DNA from: Bacteroidota bacterium
Lineage (GTDB): Bacteria > Bacteroidota > Bacteroidia > Bacteroidales > CAIXZF01
Direction: 5' to 3'
Assembly: GCA_026391855.1 (NCBI GenBank)
Contig: JAPLDE010000256.1
Location: 6,906-44,755 of the forward strand
DNA length: 37,850 bases
Made by a program: the position numbers and the translations under genes. The stretch's first letter is position 1, and the number at the start of each line of letters is the position of its first letter. Under the pieces are notes generated by a model. The model did not search any database. It was not told where the DNA came from and saw only the letters and a program-made list of their open reading frames with translations. This document shows, piece by piece, positions 24,043 through 32,237 of the stretch.

Positions 24043-26199
24043 ATGAAAAGAACCCTCATTTTTCTGATGTTGGGATTTGCTTTCCTGACAAGTGTTGGCC
24101 AGATGCCACAAGCCATTAAATATCAGGCAATTACACGTGGGATCAGTGGAAATATCCTGGCAAACCAGCCAATTTCCGTACGGGTCAACCTGTTGGCCGA
24201 CAGCTCGCTTGGTACAATTGTTTACAGTGAGACCCATGCTATTACCACCAATGCTTACGGGCTGATAAACCTGGATATAGGGAAGGGAACGGTTGTATCT
24301 GGTAATTTCGCGGCAATTAACTGGTCGTCAGGTACTTATTTTGTGAAGATTGAGGTTGATGAGACTGGCGGAAATAATTTCCAATTTCTGGGGACCTCTC
24401 AACTTCTTGCCGTACCTTATGCCATGTATGCCAAAGAATCGGGTATATTGCGACTAACTTATGAAGAGATTCAGGCGATGGTAAACCCGGCAGAGGGTCT
24501 GGTCATCTATAACCTGACTACGGGTTGTCTGAACGTAAGGCGAAACGACAACTGGTATGCCCTTTGCGGGGAGTGTTATCCCCAGCCAACCGCATCCCTG
24601 GTCGCCTGGGTCAACGATGTCAAAAACGATACAGTGGTTCTGTTGCAGGCCAATACTCCTCAGTTTGGAACAGGGACCTGGAGTGTTTATGAAGGGGAGG
24701 ATGGCACCTTCTCCGGTATTCATGATCCCAATGCTGTATTCACTGGTAAATTAGGACAGAATTATTCCCTGGTATGGACGATATCCAATACCTGTGGTTC
24801 TTCCTCCTATCAGATCCAGGTAAAACTATGTCCCCTTCTGACCCAGGCCCAGGCTGGTAATGACAGTACCCGGATACCTGGGGATCATATAGTTTTAAAT
24901 GCCAATGAACCCGGACCGTTAAACCAGGGTGTATGGGAATGCTATGCCAATAATGTGAGTTTTTCTGATATTCACGACCCACACGCTACCTTTACAGGCC
25001 TTCCGGGGAATAACTATTATGTTTATTGGTATGTTAATACCAACTGTGAGAGTTCCATTGATGAACTGTATCTTTCCTTTTGTCCGGAAGTGACCATTGC
25101 CGATGCGGGGCCTGATCAGCACGTTTATGGTTATTTTACTTACCTGGAGGGGAATTGGCCGCAGTACCAGAACCAGGGATTCTGGACAATTCTGGAGGGT
25201 AATAACGGTTTTATGGAAGAAAACACCTATTGTCTCAGTTTTTTTACCGGAGATTATAATACGGTCTACCACTTGCGATGGACCACCTTCACTTCTTGTG
25301 GTGACAGCAGTTTCGATGACGTCAGCATTAGCTTTTGTCCTCCTTTAACCGCTGCCGATGCAGGACCTGACCAAACCCTGACCTATGGTAACTATACCCT
25401 TCTTGCGGCAGTTTTGCCCTTTGACGGCTATAACGGACACTGGTCCCTGGTTTCAGGAACAGGGGGTGTTTTCTCAGACCAGGCCAGCCCTACTTCCGGT
25501 TTTACCGGGCAATACAACACCTCATATGTACTCAGGTGGACTTTAACTACTATATGCGACACCACTTATGATGAGGTCACCATCAACCTGGGATCCCTTT
25601 TTTCCTGCGGTGAAACGATTGATTATCTGGGACAAATCTATCATATTATTCAGATCGGAACCCAGTGCTGGATGAAGGAGAACCTGAATGCGGGAACGAT
25701 GATCAATGGAAGCGTAGCTGATGCCAATAACGGGACAATAGAGAAATACTGTTATGATAATTACCCGGCTAACTGTGCTGTTTATGGCGGTCTGTACAGC
25801 TGGGATGAAATGATGCAGTATACAACTACCGAGGGAGCACAGGGCATTTGCCCCGCAGGCTGGCATATAGCGACTGATGGTGAATGGACAAGCTTAACAG
25901 ACTACCTGGGAGGACTTTCTGTCGCAGGTGGAAAGATGAAGGAAACAGGAACAACGCACTGGTATGATCCCAATACAGGCGCCACCAACGAAAGCGGCTT
26001 CACTGCCCTGGGCGGTGGCTACGGCAGCAGCGCTGGCACGTTCTACAGCCTGTACTTCAACGCCTACTTCTGGAGTTCTACCCAGACCAGCTCGGCAGGC
26101 GCGTACGGCTACGACCTGACCTACTATAACGCCAATGCTTACCGAAGCAGCAGCAACAAGACGAATCGTTTTTCTGTTCGTTGCCTGAAGGACTTATAG
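24043..26199 (+). CDS. Secreted multi-domain protein with C-terminal FISUMP domain
   Basis: The 718-residue protein begins with a signal peptide (KRTLIFLMLGFAFLTSVGQ). Residues 21-130 form a domain common in Bacteroidota surface proteins (PQAIKYQAITRG to LLAVPYAMYAKES, trimerisation-like). Residues about 183-516 are four tandem modules of about 84 residues, each with a Trp, an FTG-x-(4-6)-Y-x-(L/V)-x-W core and paired cysteines; modules 3 and 4 start with the ADAGPDQ phrase common before PKD-like domains. Residues about 521-718 are a FISUMP domain (QCWMKENLN, ICPAGWHIATDGEW, FWSST, FSVRCLKD). No type IX sorting domain is visible. The last 60 codons or so are much richer in G/C-ending codons than the rest, suggesting separate origin or diversification of the ligand-binding tip. 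Confidence 0.88.
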   Translation: MKRTLIFLMLGFAFLTSVGQMPQAIKYQAITRGISGNILANQPISVRVNLLADSSLGTIVYSETHAITTNAYGLINLDIGKGTVVSGNFAAINWSSGTYFVKIEVDETGGNNFQFLGTSQLLAVPYAMYAKESGILRLTYEEIQAMVNPAEGLVIYNLTTGCLNVRRNDNWYALCGECYPQPTASLVAWVNDVKNDTVVLLQANTPQFGTGTWSVYEGEDGTFSGIHDPNAVFTGKLGQNYSLVWTISNTCGSSSYQIQVKLCPLLTQAQAGNDSTRIPGDHIVLNANEPGPLNQGVWECYANNVSFSDIHDPHATFTGLPGNNYYVYWYVNTNCESSIDELYLSFCPEVTIADAGPDQHVYGYFTYLEGNWPQYQNQGFWTILEGNNGFMEENTYCLSFFTGDYNTVYHLRWTTFTSCGDSSFDDVSISFCPPLTAADAGPDQTLTYGNYTLLAAVLPFDGYNGHWSLVSGTGGVFSDQASPTSGFTGQYNTSYVLRWTLTTICDTTYDEVTINLGSLFSCGETIDYLGQIYHIIQIGTQCWMKENLNAGTMINGSVADANNGTIEKYCYDNYPANCAVYGGLYSWDEMMQYTTTEGAQGICPAGWHIATDGEWTSLTDYLGGLSVAGGKMKETGTTHWYDPNTGATNESGFTALGGGYGSSAGTFYSLYFNAYFWSSTQTSSAGAYGYDLTYYNANAYRSSSNKTNRFSVRCLKDL

Positions 26200-26322
26200 T
26201 TGACTATTTGTCTATTTTAACATTCCCCCGTCTGAGACAAGGCCGAATTTTTTTCAAATGGTGACCAGCAACAGCTTAGCGGAAGGCAAAAATCAGACCA
26301 CCGGGGGGCTGTGAAATCAGTT

Positions 26323-26441
26323 GAGACATGCCATTTTGTGGAGACATGCCATGGCATGTTCCAACAGAAATTGATGTAACAATTCCGCAACTTGTATTGC
26401 ACCCATTGCATGTCTAAACAGAAATTGATGTAGCCATTTCC
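26323..26441. repeat. Tandem duplication with palindromic GACATGCCATGGCATGT element
   Basis: GCATGTTCCAACAG to ATTCC (26354-26386) and GCATGTCTAAACAG to TTTCC (26408-26441) are diverged copies 54 bp apart that share the 16-mer AACAGAAATTGATGTA exactly. The first copy is preceded by GAGACATGCCAT (26323-26334) and by a 16-bp perfect palindrome ACATGCCATGGCATGT (26344-26359), closely related to the palindrome at 13520. Confidence 0.85.
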
Positions 26442-26536
26442 CACATCAAATACCACCATACGTATGACCCTATGGAAAACAGAAATATATGATTATCAGT
26501 GAGTTGGATTTAGGATGATCTCAAGGGAGCATCTTT

Positions 26537-26678
26537 AGATGTCATCCAGTAGATGACATCTCGGACAGGTCTTTCGGATGACATCCAGTAGATGACATCT
26601 CTGAAAAATCTTTTAGATGTCATCTAAAAGATGACATCTGGTAAGAGCAGTTTAGATGACATCTCGCAGATGACATCC
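26537..26678. repeat. Array of four quasi-palindromic AGATGACATCT units with 38-40 bp period
   Basis: Each unit holds two copies of GATGWCATC separated by 3-5 bases: 26537-26561, 26577-26600, 26615-26639 and 26654-26678. Unit starts are 40, 38 and 39 bp apart. Units 1 and 3 are inverted repeats with 10- and 11-bp stems; units 2 and 4 are direct repeats. AGATGACATCT is itself a 5-bp palindrome around one central base. The 14-15 bp between units is not conserved. Confidence 0.9.
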
Positions 26679-26745
26679 CGATATTTGCACACTGCCTCTT
26701 TTCTGGGAGCCAAGTTTTTCAAGGTTTTCTGATTATGGAACGGCC

Positions 26746-26811
26746 CCCTGGCAGGGTTTTCGGAGAATGAGGGTTTCCGGAGAAAAAAGGGTTTCAATCC
26801 CTGGCAGGGTT
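26746..26811. repeat. CCCTGGCAGGGTT direct repeat
   Basis: Exact 13-bp copies lie at 26746-26758 and 26799-26811, 53 bp apart. Each contains the inverted pair CCCTGGCAGGG. GGAGAATGAGGGTTTCCGGAG lies between them. Confidence 0.8.
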
Positions 26812-26831
26812 ACCCTAAGAGAATGAGCATA

Positions 26832-26860
26832 AAAAAAGCCGGTATAAAAACCGGCTTTTT
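26832..26860 (-). terminator. Bidirectional intrinsic terminator
   Basis: AGCCGGT (26837-26843), 6-nt loop, ACCGGCT (26850-26856), flanked by A-runs on the left and T-runs on the right, so it can end transcription on either strand. It lies 19 bp beyond the Cys-rich protein gene on the minus strand. Confidence 0.85.
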
Positions 26861-26878
26861 CAAGTCATTGATATTGAA

Positions 26879-27178
26879 TTACTTCAACTCTTTCTCGTGG
26901 GTACATCCCTTCTGGTCTTTTTTGTCTTTGCAGCAACCGGCTTTTCCTTTTTTGTCGCAGGGCTTATCACATTTCTTTTCCACGTGACCCGGACATTTGT
27001 CGGACTTTTCTACTGCCGGTGTGGCTGTGGCAGGAACAGCCGTGGTTGGTGCGGCCGGAGCTTTCTGCTCAACTTTGGTGGTTGTTGTGGCTTTCTTGGG
27101 CTCCTGGGCATGAGTGCTGGTAAGACCAACAAAACATACGAAACTGATCAGTGTGAGAACTAATGCAAATCTTTTCAT
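26879..27178 (-). CDS. Small exported Cys/Lys-rich protein
   Basis: Not a family I can name. The 99-residue protein has a signal peptide (KRFALVLTLISFVCFVGLTSTHAQ). A Thr/Ala/Pro-rich low-complexity stretch follows (about 28-56), then a lysine-rich tail with seven cysteines and two histidines: DKCPGHVEKKCDKPC, AGCCKDKK and GCTHEKE. The closely spaced Cys and His residues suggest metal binding or disulfide bonding in the periplasm. DsbD in this window shows that the cell manages periplasmic thiols. A possible -7 box (TAATTTTG, minus strand, 27219-27212) precedes it, and a strong terminator follows, so it is a single-gene unit. Confidence 0.78.
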   Translation of the reverse strand: MKRFALVLTLISFVCFVGLTSTHAQEPKKATTTTKVEQKAPAAPTTAVPATATPAVEKSDKCPGHVEKKCDKPCDKKGKAGCCKDKKDQKGCTHEKELK

Positions 27179-27279
27179 GATATTGTTTTTTGTTTGTTAA
27201 GGTTTCTTTGGCAAAATTAAAACAAAGACTGTACCGATTATATTTAATTATTGTTAATAAAAAGTTAAAAGGCGTGTTA

Positions 27280-27942
27280 TCAGGATTTAAACCGCCCAAT
27301 CACGGTTTTTTTTCCGGTAACCTTCTGGTTAATGTTTACCAGGATTTGAGTTTCAACCGGAAGTAAAAGGTCCAACCTGGATCCGAATTTGATAAAACCC
27401 ATTTCCGCTCCCTGTGTAACTTCCTGATTTTCAGATGCATAACAAACTATTCTGCGGGCAACTGCCCCGGCAATCTGTTTAACAAGAACTTTTTGTTTCT
27501 TTTCGTTTTCCAGGACTACAGTCGTTCTTTCATTGGCATTGGATGATTTGGGATGCCAGGCTACCAGGTAACGACCTGGTAAATACCTGTAATACAGTAT
27601 CCTGCCACTGATCGGGTACCAATTTACATGTACGTTAATGGGAGACATAAAGATGGAAACTTGTATCCTCTCTTCATGAAAGTATTCATTGTCAAATACT
27701 TTTTCGATAACTACGACCTTTCCATCGGCAGGAGCCAGGATAAGGTTATGATCAGTATGCGATAACCTTGAAGGAGAACGGAAAAAGACGGTCAGGAAAC
27801 CGAACACCACACCGCATGCAAGGTATATTACATAGTTTACCCAGGTCCTTTCCGGCAGTAAAATCTCAACCAGCACAATGACAGCTATCAGTAAAAACAG
27901 AAAAGCAAAAATAAGGTAGTAACCCTCTTTATGGATTTTCAT
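27280..27942 (-). CDS. psd: Phosphatidylserine decarboxylase (short type)
   Basis: Converts phosphatidylserine to phosphatidylethanolamine. The 220-residue proenzyme belongs to the short archaeal-like group. It has two N-terminal transmembrane segments (about 8-29 and 34-53), the PADGKVVVIEKV segment (71-82), the active-site strand SIFMSPINVHVNWYP with His105, and the self-cleavage site Gly187-Ser188 in IKFGSRLDLLLP, where Ser188 becomes the pyruvoyl group. It starts 6 bp after the cdsA stop and is the last gene of the operon, so CDP-diacylglycerol synthesis and PE formation are expressed together. The phosphatidylserine synthase gene expected between them is not in the window. Confidence 0.95.
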   Translation of the reverse strand: MKIHKEGYYLIFAFLFLLIAVIVLVEILLPERTWVNYVIYLACGVVFGFLTVFFRSPSRLSHTDHNLILAPADGKVVVIEKVFDNEYFHEERIQVSIFMSPINVHVNWYPISGRILYYRYLPGRYLVAWHPKSSNANERTTVVLENEKKQKVLVKQIAGAVARRIVCYASENQEVTQGAEMGFIKFGSRLDLLLPVETQILVNINQKVTGKKTVIGRFKS

Positions 27943-27948
27943 ATATAT

Positions 27949-28782
27949 TTATAACATTTTGATTATCAATAGGAAGAAAAAGGCAACAGGGGCTGCTCCC
28001 AGGGTGGCATCAAATCGGTCGAGTACACCTCCGTGGCCTGGCATGATGTTCCCTGAATCTTTCAACCCATAACTTCTTTTCAGCATCGATTCTGTCAGAT
28101 CGCCCAGTGATCCGAAAACAATGACCAGTATTGCGAAGATCGTCCACTGATGAAAACTCAGGGTCTGCGAAAACAAAGAGAAGCACCAGGCGGCGATCAA
28201 TGAAAAAATGGCTCCTCCAAGGCTACCTTCCCAGGTTTTTTTTGGGGATATCCTGGGGAATAATAAATGGCGCCCGAACAGCATCCCGCTCAGATAGGCA
28301 AAGGTATCGTTGATCCAGATCAGCGAGAAAAGGCTGATCAGCAGCAGGGAATCAGCTTTGAGGTGGGCCAGCCCGGGGTAGTAAAAATAGTTCAGCAATG
28401 CCAGGGGCAGGGGGATATAGAGAATTCCTGTCAGTGTTAGGGCAGCGTTGGTAAAGGGCTTCTCCGACTTTTTGAAAAGCGCTGACAGGAAGACAAAGCC
28501 GATTAAAGGAAAATTCAACAATAATACAGGAAGGGTATATTTCCACAGGAGATGATGGGCAAAAAAGGAAAGAGATAAATACAACACCGAGCCTGCAAAA
28601 TACCCCATCAGCAAGTTTGGTTGGATCCCGTCTTTTTCAACAATGCCATAGAATTCCTTCAATCCAAGCATTGAAATGACCCAGAAAACGCCACAAAACA
28701 CAATGGGGTGCCAAAGGACGGATCCAATGATGATCACGACAAAAACTGCCCCGCTGATTGTCCGGGTAGCCAGGTTATTCAC
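27949..28782 (-). CDS. cdsA: Phosphatidate cytidylyltransferase (CDP-diacylglycerol synthase)
   Basis: Makes CDP-diacylglycerol from phosphatidic acid and CTP in the inner membrane. The 277 residues have about eight helices. The C-terminal family signature runs from 232 to 258 (SMLKRSYGLKDSG, then PGHGGVLDRFD), with the acidic metal-binding residues preceded by GSLGDLTE. The segment INDTFAYLSGMLFGRH near 157-172 and SPKKTWEGSLGG are also diagnostic. The start is GTG at 28782, which overlaps the stop of the DUF2007 gene by 8 bp, implying translational coupling. An ATG start is not available near this position. Confidence 0.95.
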   Translation of the reverse strand: MNNLATRTISGAVFVVIIIGSVLWHPIVFCGVFWVISMLGLKEFYGIVEKDGIQPNLLMGYFAGSVLYLSLSFFAHHLLWKYTLPVLLLNFPLIGFVFLSALFKKSEKPFTNAALTLTGILYIPLPLALLNYFYYPGLAHLKADSLLLISLFSLIWINDTFAYLSGMLFGRHLLFPRISPKKTWEGSLGGAIFSLIAAWCFSLFSQTLSFHQWTIFAILVIVFGSLGDLTESMLKRSYGLKDSGNIMPGHGGVLDRFDATLGAAPVAFFFLLIIKML

Positions 28783-28987
28783 TTGAAGCAGAAGTTATTA
28801 TTTGTTTGGCCATCAGTGCATCTTCCGTATTTACATACAATTCCACCTCTCCGAACAAATAAAGTGAATCCTTTTTATTAATAATTACAGACTCAATATC
28901 TGCATCTTTGAGCAAAGCCTGATAGATATTAACCTCATGGTCGAGCGTTGAGCTGTATATCATTACCCAGTTCTGATGGTCATTCAT
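28775..28987 (-). CDS. DUF2007-family small protein
   Basis: A 70-residue protein matching the DUF2007 (putative signal-transducing) family: a first strand with WVMIYSSTLDHEVNIYQALLKDADIESVIINKKDS, then GEVELYVNTEDALMAKQIIT. The fold expected is a small alpha/beta domain like the PII-related or ACT-like folds. No biochemical function is established to my knowledge. It overlaps cdsA by 8 bp downstream and begins 6 bp after the LUD gene upstream, so it is an integral part of the operon. Confidence 0.88.
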   Translation of the reverse strand: MNDHQNWVMIYSSTLDHEVNIYQALLKDADIESVIINKKDSLYLFGEVELYVNTEDALMAKQIITSASSE

Positions 28988-28993
28988 AGCTGG

Positions 28994-29638
28994 TTACACA
29001 TCCATGTCAATTAAAAACAGGTAAAGCTCTTTTGGACCATGAGCACCCATAACAAGCGTTTTTTCGATATCTGCCGTCCGGCTCGGACCGGTAATGACCG
29101 TCACCATGGAGGGCAGCTTCTTTCCATATTTATTGGTAATATGGGCAAAGGCCTGTTTGAGGTCTGGGACAAGCTGGCTGGTATATGCTACAACAACATG
29201 AACCTCAGGGAATACATTCATCCGGCGTCCGGAAGTGGTTTTGGAGGATACCATGATGCTTCCAAGCCGTGCAATAAGGTATTCGCAGGAGGTGATACCC
29301 ACTTTTTGTTTCGTAAAGCTTTCTGGATCCGAAGCGAGTTTTACGCCGCCTTTGGATAAGAGGGCAGTAATTTGTTCATCAAGGCAAAAGGCTTCAGGCC
29401 AATCGTTTTGTCGGGCCAGCAGCCGGAAGGTCTCTACAAATTCCGGCTCATTCTCGCAAAATACAAATTTTCCTCCCACCCTGGTAAATTCCTGGGCAAA
29501 GCTGATATCCAGTGTATCCTCCATCTCGTGGTAGATGGGAGAACTGAAATCAACATGAGGGAAAGGATTATCTGCCACATTGATCAGGGCGTTTCTGATA
29601 TTTTTCAGGACCTTTTCCTTGGATGTACTCTCTTCCAT
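28994..29638 (-). CDS. LUD-domain protein (LutC/YkgG family)
   Basis: The ATG at 29638 gives 214 residues beginning EESTSKEKVLKNIRNAL, the family's usual N-terminal helix; frames extending to 29716 would run into ftsH. Characteristic segments are FVFCENEPEFVETF, GITSCEYLIARLGSIMVSSKT, RRMNVFPEVHVVVA and the C-terminal TGPSRTADIEKTLVMGAHGPKELYLFLID. LutC is one of three proteins for lactate oxidation, but LutA and LutB are absent here. In Bacteroidota a lone LUD gene lies between ftsH and cdsA, so it probably does something else, not yet known. It starts 10 bp after the ftsH stop. Confidence 0.9.
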   Translation of the reverse strand: MEESTSKEKVLKNIRNALINVADNPFPHVDFSSPIYHEMEDTLDISFAQEFTRVGGKFVFCENEPEFVETFRLLARQNDWPEAFCLDEQITALLSKGGVKLASDPESFTKQKVGITSCEYLIARLGSIMVSSKTTSGRRMNVFPEVHVVVAYTSQLVPDLKQAFAHITNKYGKKLPSMVTVITGPSRTADIEKTLVMGAHGPKELYLFLIDMDV

Positions 29639-29648
29639 GATTGTAATA

Positions 29649-31754
29649 TTAAACAGGCAGGGGAATGGCTTCACCCGGCAGGTCTTCCCTTTCCAGGTCG
29701 AAAGGCCTTTTGCCAAAGATCGCTTCCAGGTCTTCCCTGAAAATAACCTCTTTTTTCAATAATATGTCTGCCAGGGCCTCCACTTTCTCTCTGTTCTCCC
29801 TCAGTTTCTGCCGGGCTCTGTCATAGGCTTTCTCAACCAGCAGATGCACCTCATTGTCAATGGTTTCGGCAGTCTTTTCGCTATAGGGTTTACCGAAGCT
29901 GTATTCCGACTGGCCGGTGGAATCGTAGAAACTAATGTTGCCTATCTTCTCATTCAACCCAAAGTAAGCGATCATGGCATAGGCCGATTTAGTCACTTTC
30001 TCCAGGTCATTAAGAGCTCCTGTTGAAATCTTGCCAAAAATGACCTGTTCGGCAGCTCTTCCCCCAAGGGCGGCAGTAAGCTCGTCGAACATCTGGTCGA
30101 AAGTTGTAATCTGTCTTTCTTCCGGCAGATACCAGGCAGCACCCAGCGCTTTACCGCGGGGTACAATGGTGACTTTTACCAGCGGATGGGCATGTTCGAG
30201 TAACCAGCTGATGGAAGCATGTCCTGCCTCATGGAATGCGATAACCCTTTTCTCGGCAGGAGAGATGATCTTAGTCCGTTTTTCAAGTCCACCGACGATG
30301 CGGTCGATTGCATCCAGAAAATCCTGTTTTTCAATGATTTCCTTTCCTTTCCGTGCAGCGATCAGGGCTGACTCATTGCATACATTGGCAATGTCGGCTC
30401 CTGAAAAACCTGGTGTCTGTTTGGCCAGGAATTCCACATTGATCGAATTGTCCATCTTCAGCGGCCTCATGTGAACAGCAAAAATGGCTTTTCTTTCTTC
30501 AATATCAGGCAGTTCAACATTAATGGTACGGTCGAAACGTCCGGCCCTGAGCAGGGCCCTGTCGAGTACATCAGCCCGGTTGGTGGCAGCCAGGATGATA
30601 ACACCCGCATTGCTGGCGAAACCATCCATTTCTGTAAGCAACTGATTGAGTGTATTTTCCCTTTCGTCATTGGACCCGGTCATGATGTTTTTCCCCCTGG
30701 CTCTGCCAATGGCATCAATTTCATCAATAAAGATGATACAGGGGGCTTTTTCCTTGGCCTGTTTAAAAAGGTCCCTGACCCTGGAAGCACCAACCCCGAC
30801 GAACATTTCAACGAAGTCGGACCCGGAAATCGAGAAGAAAGGCACTTTTGCCTCGCCGGCCACGGCTTTGGCCAGCAGTGTCTTGCCCGTTCCCGGCGGA
30901 CCGACCAGTAATGCTCCCTTGGGGATCTTTCCCCCCAACTGGGTATATTTTTTCGGATTCTTCAGGAAGTCAACGATTTCCATCACCTCAACCTTGGCTT
31001 CTTCAAGACCGGCTACATCAAGGAAAGTTATCGACACAGTTGTGTTTTTATCAAAAAGCTGGGCCTTTGATTTGCCGAAGTTAAAGATCTGGCCGGCACC
31101 ACCACCGCCCCGGTTCATCATTCGCATTAAAAGGAACCAGGCTCCCACAAGAATTACGATGGGCAGGATATAGCTCAGAATATCGCCCGACCAGTTCCTC
31201 CTTTCATTCGGAGTAATGATCAGCCTGTTCTTATCCTTGATCTCCTGAATCTGGTCAGGTGTTTTGCCTGCCGTATCTTTTGCAATAGCCCTGTCCTGGG
31301 CCTCTTTGATGTCCTTGTTAAAAATGTCAACCGTAAGGAATTTGTAAGCAAAATGAGGCCCTGGGTTGATGGAATTTCCGAAACCCCTGGTTTTCACGTC
31401 TTTAAAAAGAGTATCGCCCGAAACCAGTCTATCCTTTTTAATATAGATCTCTGCGACCTTGTTATTGATCACCATGATCTTTTGGATGTCATGTTTGGCA
31501 ATTAACTCCTGGAAGGTGCTCCATTCAATTTCCTTAACCTCACCGGTAAAGCTAAAGTATTGCATACCAATGAGCCCGACTATCAATATAGCATAGATCC
31601 AATAGAAATTGAAGCGCGGACGGCCGGTTTTTTTCTTGTCTTCCTGGTCTGGTGGATTATCAGATGGCTTATTGAACGGATCCCAGGAAGGTTTTCCCTT
31701 TTCTTCAGATTTATTTTTCCCTTCCTTCGGGTTATATGAAGAATTGTCTGTCAT
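29649..31754 (-). CDS. ftsH: ATP-dependent zinc metalloprotease FtsH
   Basis: Membrane-bound AAA+ protease that degrades damaged or regulatory membrane and cytosolic proteins. The ATG at 31754 gives 701 residues; frames continuing to 31904 would run into rsfS. The N-terminus is a charged, Pro/Lys-rich cytoplasmic stretch (about 1-48), longer than in E. coli, followed by helix 1 (49-70), a periplasmic domain, and helix 2 (about 192-212). The AAA domain has Walker A GPPGTGKT (285-292), Walker B FIDEID (342-347), and the second region of homology [18 protein letters not shown]. The zinc site is HEAGH (508-512). It lies 22 bp after rsfS and 10 bp before the LUD gene. Confidence 0.97.
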   Translation of the reverse strand: MTDNSSYNPKEGKNKSEEKGKPSWDPFNKPSDNPPDQEDKKKTGRPRFNFYWIYAILIVGLIGMQYFSFTGEVKEIEWSTFQELIAKHDIQKIMVINNKVAEIYIKKDRLVSGDTLFKDVKTRGFGNSINPGPHFAYKFLTVDIFNKDIKEAQDRAIAKDTAGKTPDQIQEIKDKNRLIITPNERRNWSGDILSYILPIVILVGAWFLLMRMMNRGGGGAGQIFNFGKSKAQLFDKNTTVSITFLDVAGLEEAKVEVMEIVDFLKNPKKYTQLGGKIPKGALLVGPPGTGKTLLAKAVAGEAKVPFFSISGSDFVEMFVGVGASRVRDLFKQAKEKAPCIIFIDEIDAIGRARGKNIMTGSNDERENTLNQLLTEMDGFASNAGVIILAATNRADVLDRALLRAGRFDRTINVELPDIEERKAIFAVHMRPLKMDNSINVEFLAKQTPGFSGADIANVCNESALIAARKGKEIIEKQDFLDAIDRIVGGLEKRTKIISPAEKRVIAFHEAGHASISWLLEHAHPLVKVTIVPRGKALGAAWYLPEERQITTFDQMFDELTAALGGRAAEQVIFGKISTGALNDLEKVTKSAYAMIAYFGLNEKIGNISFYDSTGQSEYSFGKPYSEKTAETIDNEVHLLVEKAYDRARQKLRENREKVEALADILLKKEVIFREDLEAIFGKRPFDLEREDLPGEAIPLPV

Positions 31755-31776
31755 TTTGTCGTGTAAATATATTCGT

Positions 31777-32145
31777 TTATGGTACTTGAGTAACCGTTGC
31801 ATCGGCCCATAAACCTTCCAGGTTGTAGAACCTGCGCCTGGTTTCCTGGAATATGTGGACAACAACGTCGAAGTAGTCGAGCAAAATCCATTCCGAATTT
31901 TCAAATCCTTCTATATGCCAGGGATTTGTTCCAATGGCCAGTTTTACTTCTTTTTCCACCGATTCTGCAAGGGCTTCAACCTGGGTGCGTGAAGTACCAT
32001 GGCAAACAATAAAATAGTCGCTGATGGCATGCGGAAGGTTTCTCAGGTCAATAACCACAATTTCAAATCCTTTTTTTTCCTGTATCCCTTTAATAATGAT
32101 CTCGGTCAGCAAGGTCGATGCTGAGGCCGTCCTGCTTTTTGCCAT
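31777..32145 (-). CDS. rsfS: Ribosomal silencing factor RsfS
   Basis: Binds ribosomal protein uL14 on the large subunit and blocks subunit joining when nutrients are scarce. The 122-residue protein has the family segments GFEIVVIDLRNLPHAISDYF, IVCHGTSRTQVEALAESV and HIEGFENSEWILLDYFDVVVHIF. The C-terminal LWADATV is typical of the Bacteroidota form. It is the first gene of a leftward operon that continues with ftsH, LUD, DUF2007, cdsA and psd. A good -7 box is 27 bp upstream of the ATG. Confidence 0.95.
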   Translation of the reverse strand: MAKSRTASASTLLTEIIIKGIQEKKGFEIVVIDLRNLPHAISDYFIVCHGTSRTQVEALAESVEKEVKLAIGTNPWHIEGFENSEWILLDYFDVVVHIFQETRRRFYNLEGLWADATVTQVP

Positions 32146-32172
32146 AAGCTGCTATTCGGTTTTTACTTCAGG

Positions 32173-32180
32173 CAAAGGTA
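32173..32180 (-). promoter_or_regulatory. Candidate -7 box for the rsfS-ftsH operon
   Basis: The minus strand reads TACCTTTG, the same octamer as the alaS box, 27 bp before the rsfS ATG. No TTG is found at the -33 distance. Confidence 0.45.
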
Positions 32181-32237
32181 AGCAAATTTTGAGTATGAAC
32201 ACTTTAGGTAAAAATTATACATAAACATGTGAGGGCT

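Larger units (their letters stand above)
26200..26878. other. 679-bp structured non-coding region after the FISUMP gene
   Basis: No plausible protein is encoded. In order it holds: two diverged copies of a unit of about 34 bp, 54 bp apart, with an ACATGCCATGGCATGT palindrome; CATACGTATG (26457-26466); four quasi-palindromic units with a 39-bp period; the direct repeat CCCTGGCAGGGTT (26746 and 26799); and a terminator at 26832-26860. These are listed separately. Confidence 0.8.

Noticed and set aside
26537..26678. Possible CRISPR array (repeats with spacers)
   Set aside because: Units are quasi-palindromes made of two short words in both orientations, intervals are only 14-15 bp, and no cas gene is in the window.
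24043..26878. Complete diversity-generating retroelement
   Set aside because: No reverse transcriptase, template repeat or accessory gene is found in the window; only the FISUMP tail is suggestive.
28780..28782. Possible sequencing error at the cdsA start (GTG instead of ATG)
   Set aside because: GTG starts are common, the overlap with the upstream stop is typical, and the frame is otherwise intact.
28994..29638. Lactate utilisation operon (lutABC)
   Set aside because: Only a LutC-like LUD gene is present; the neighbours are ftsH, DUF2007, cdsA and psd.
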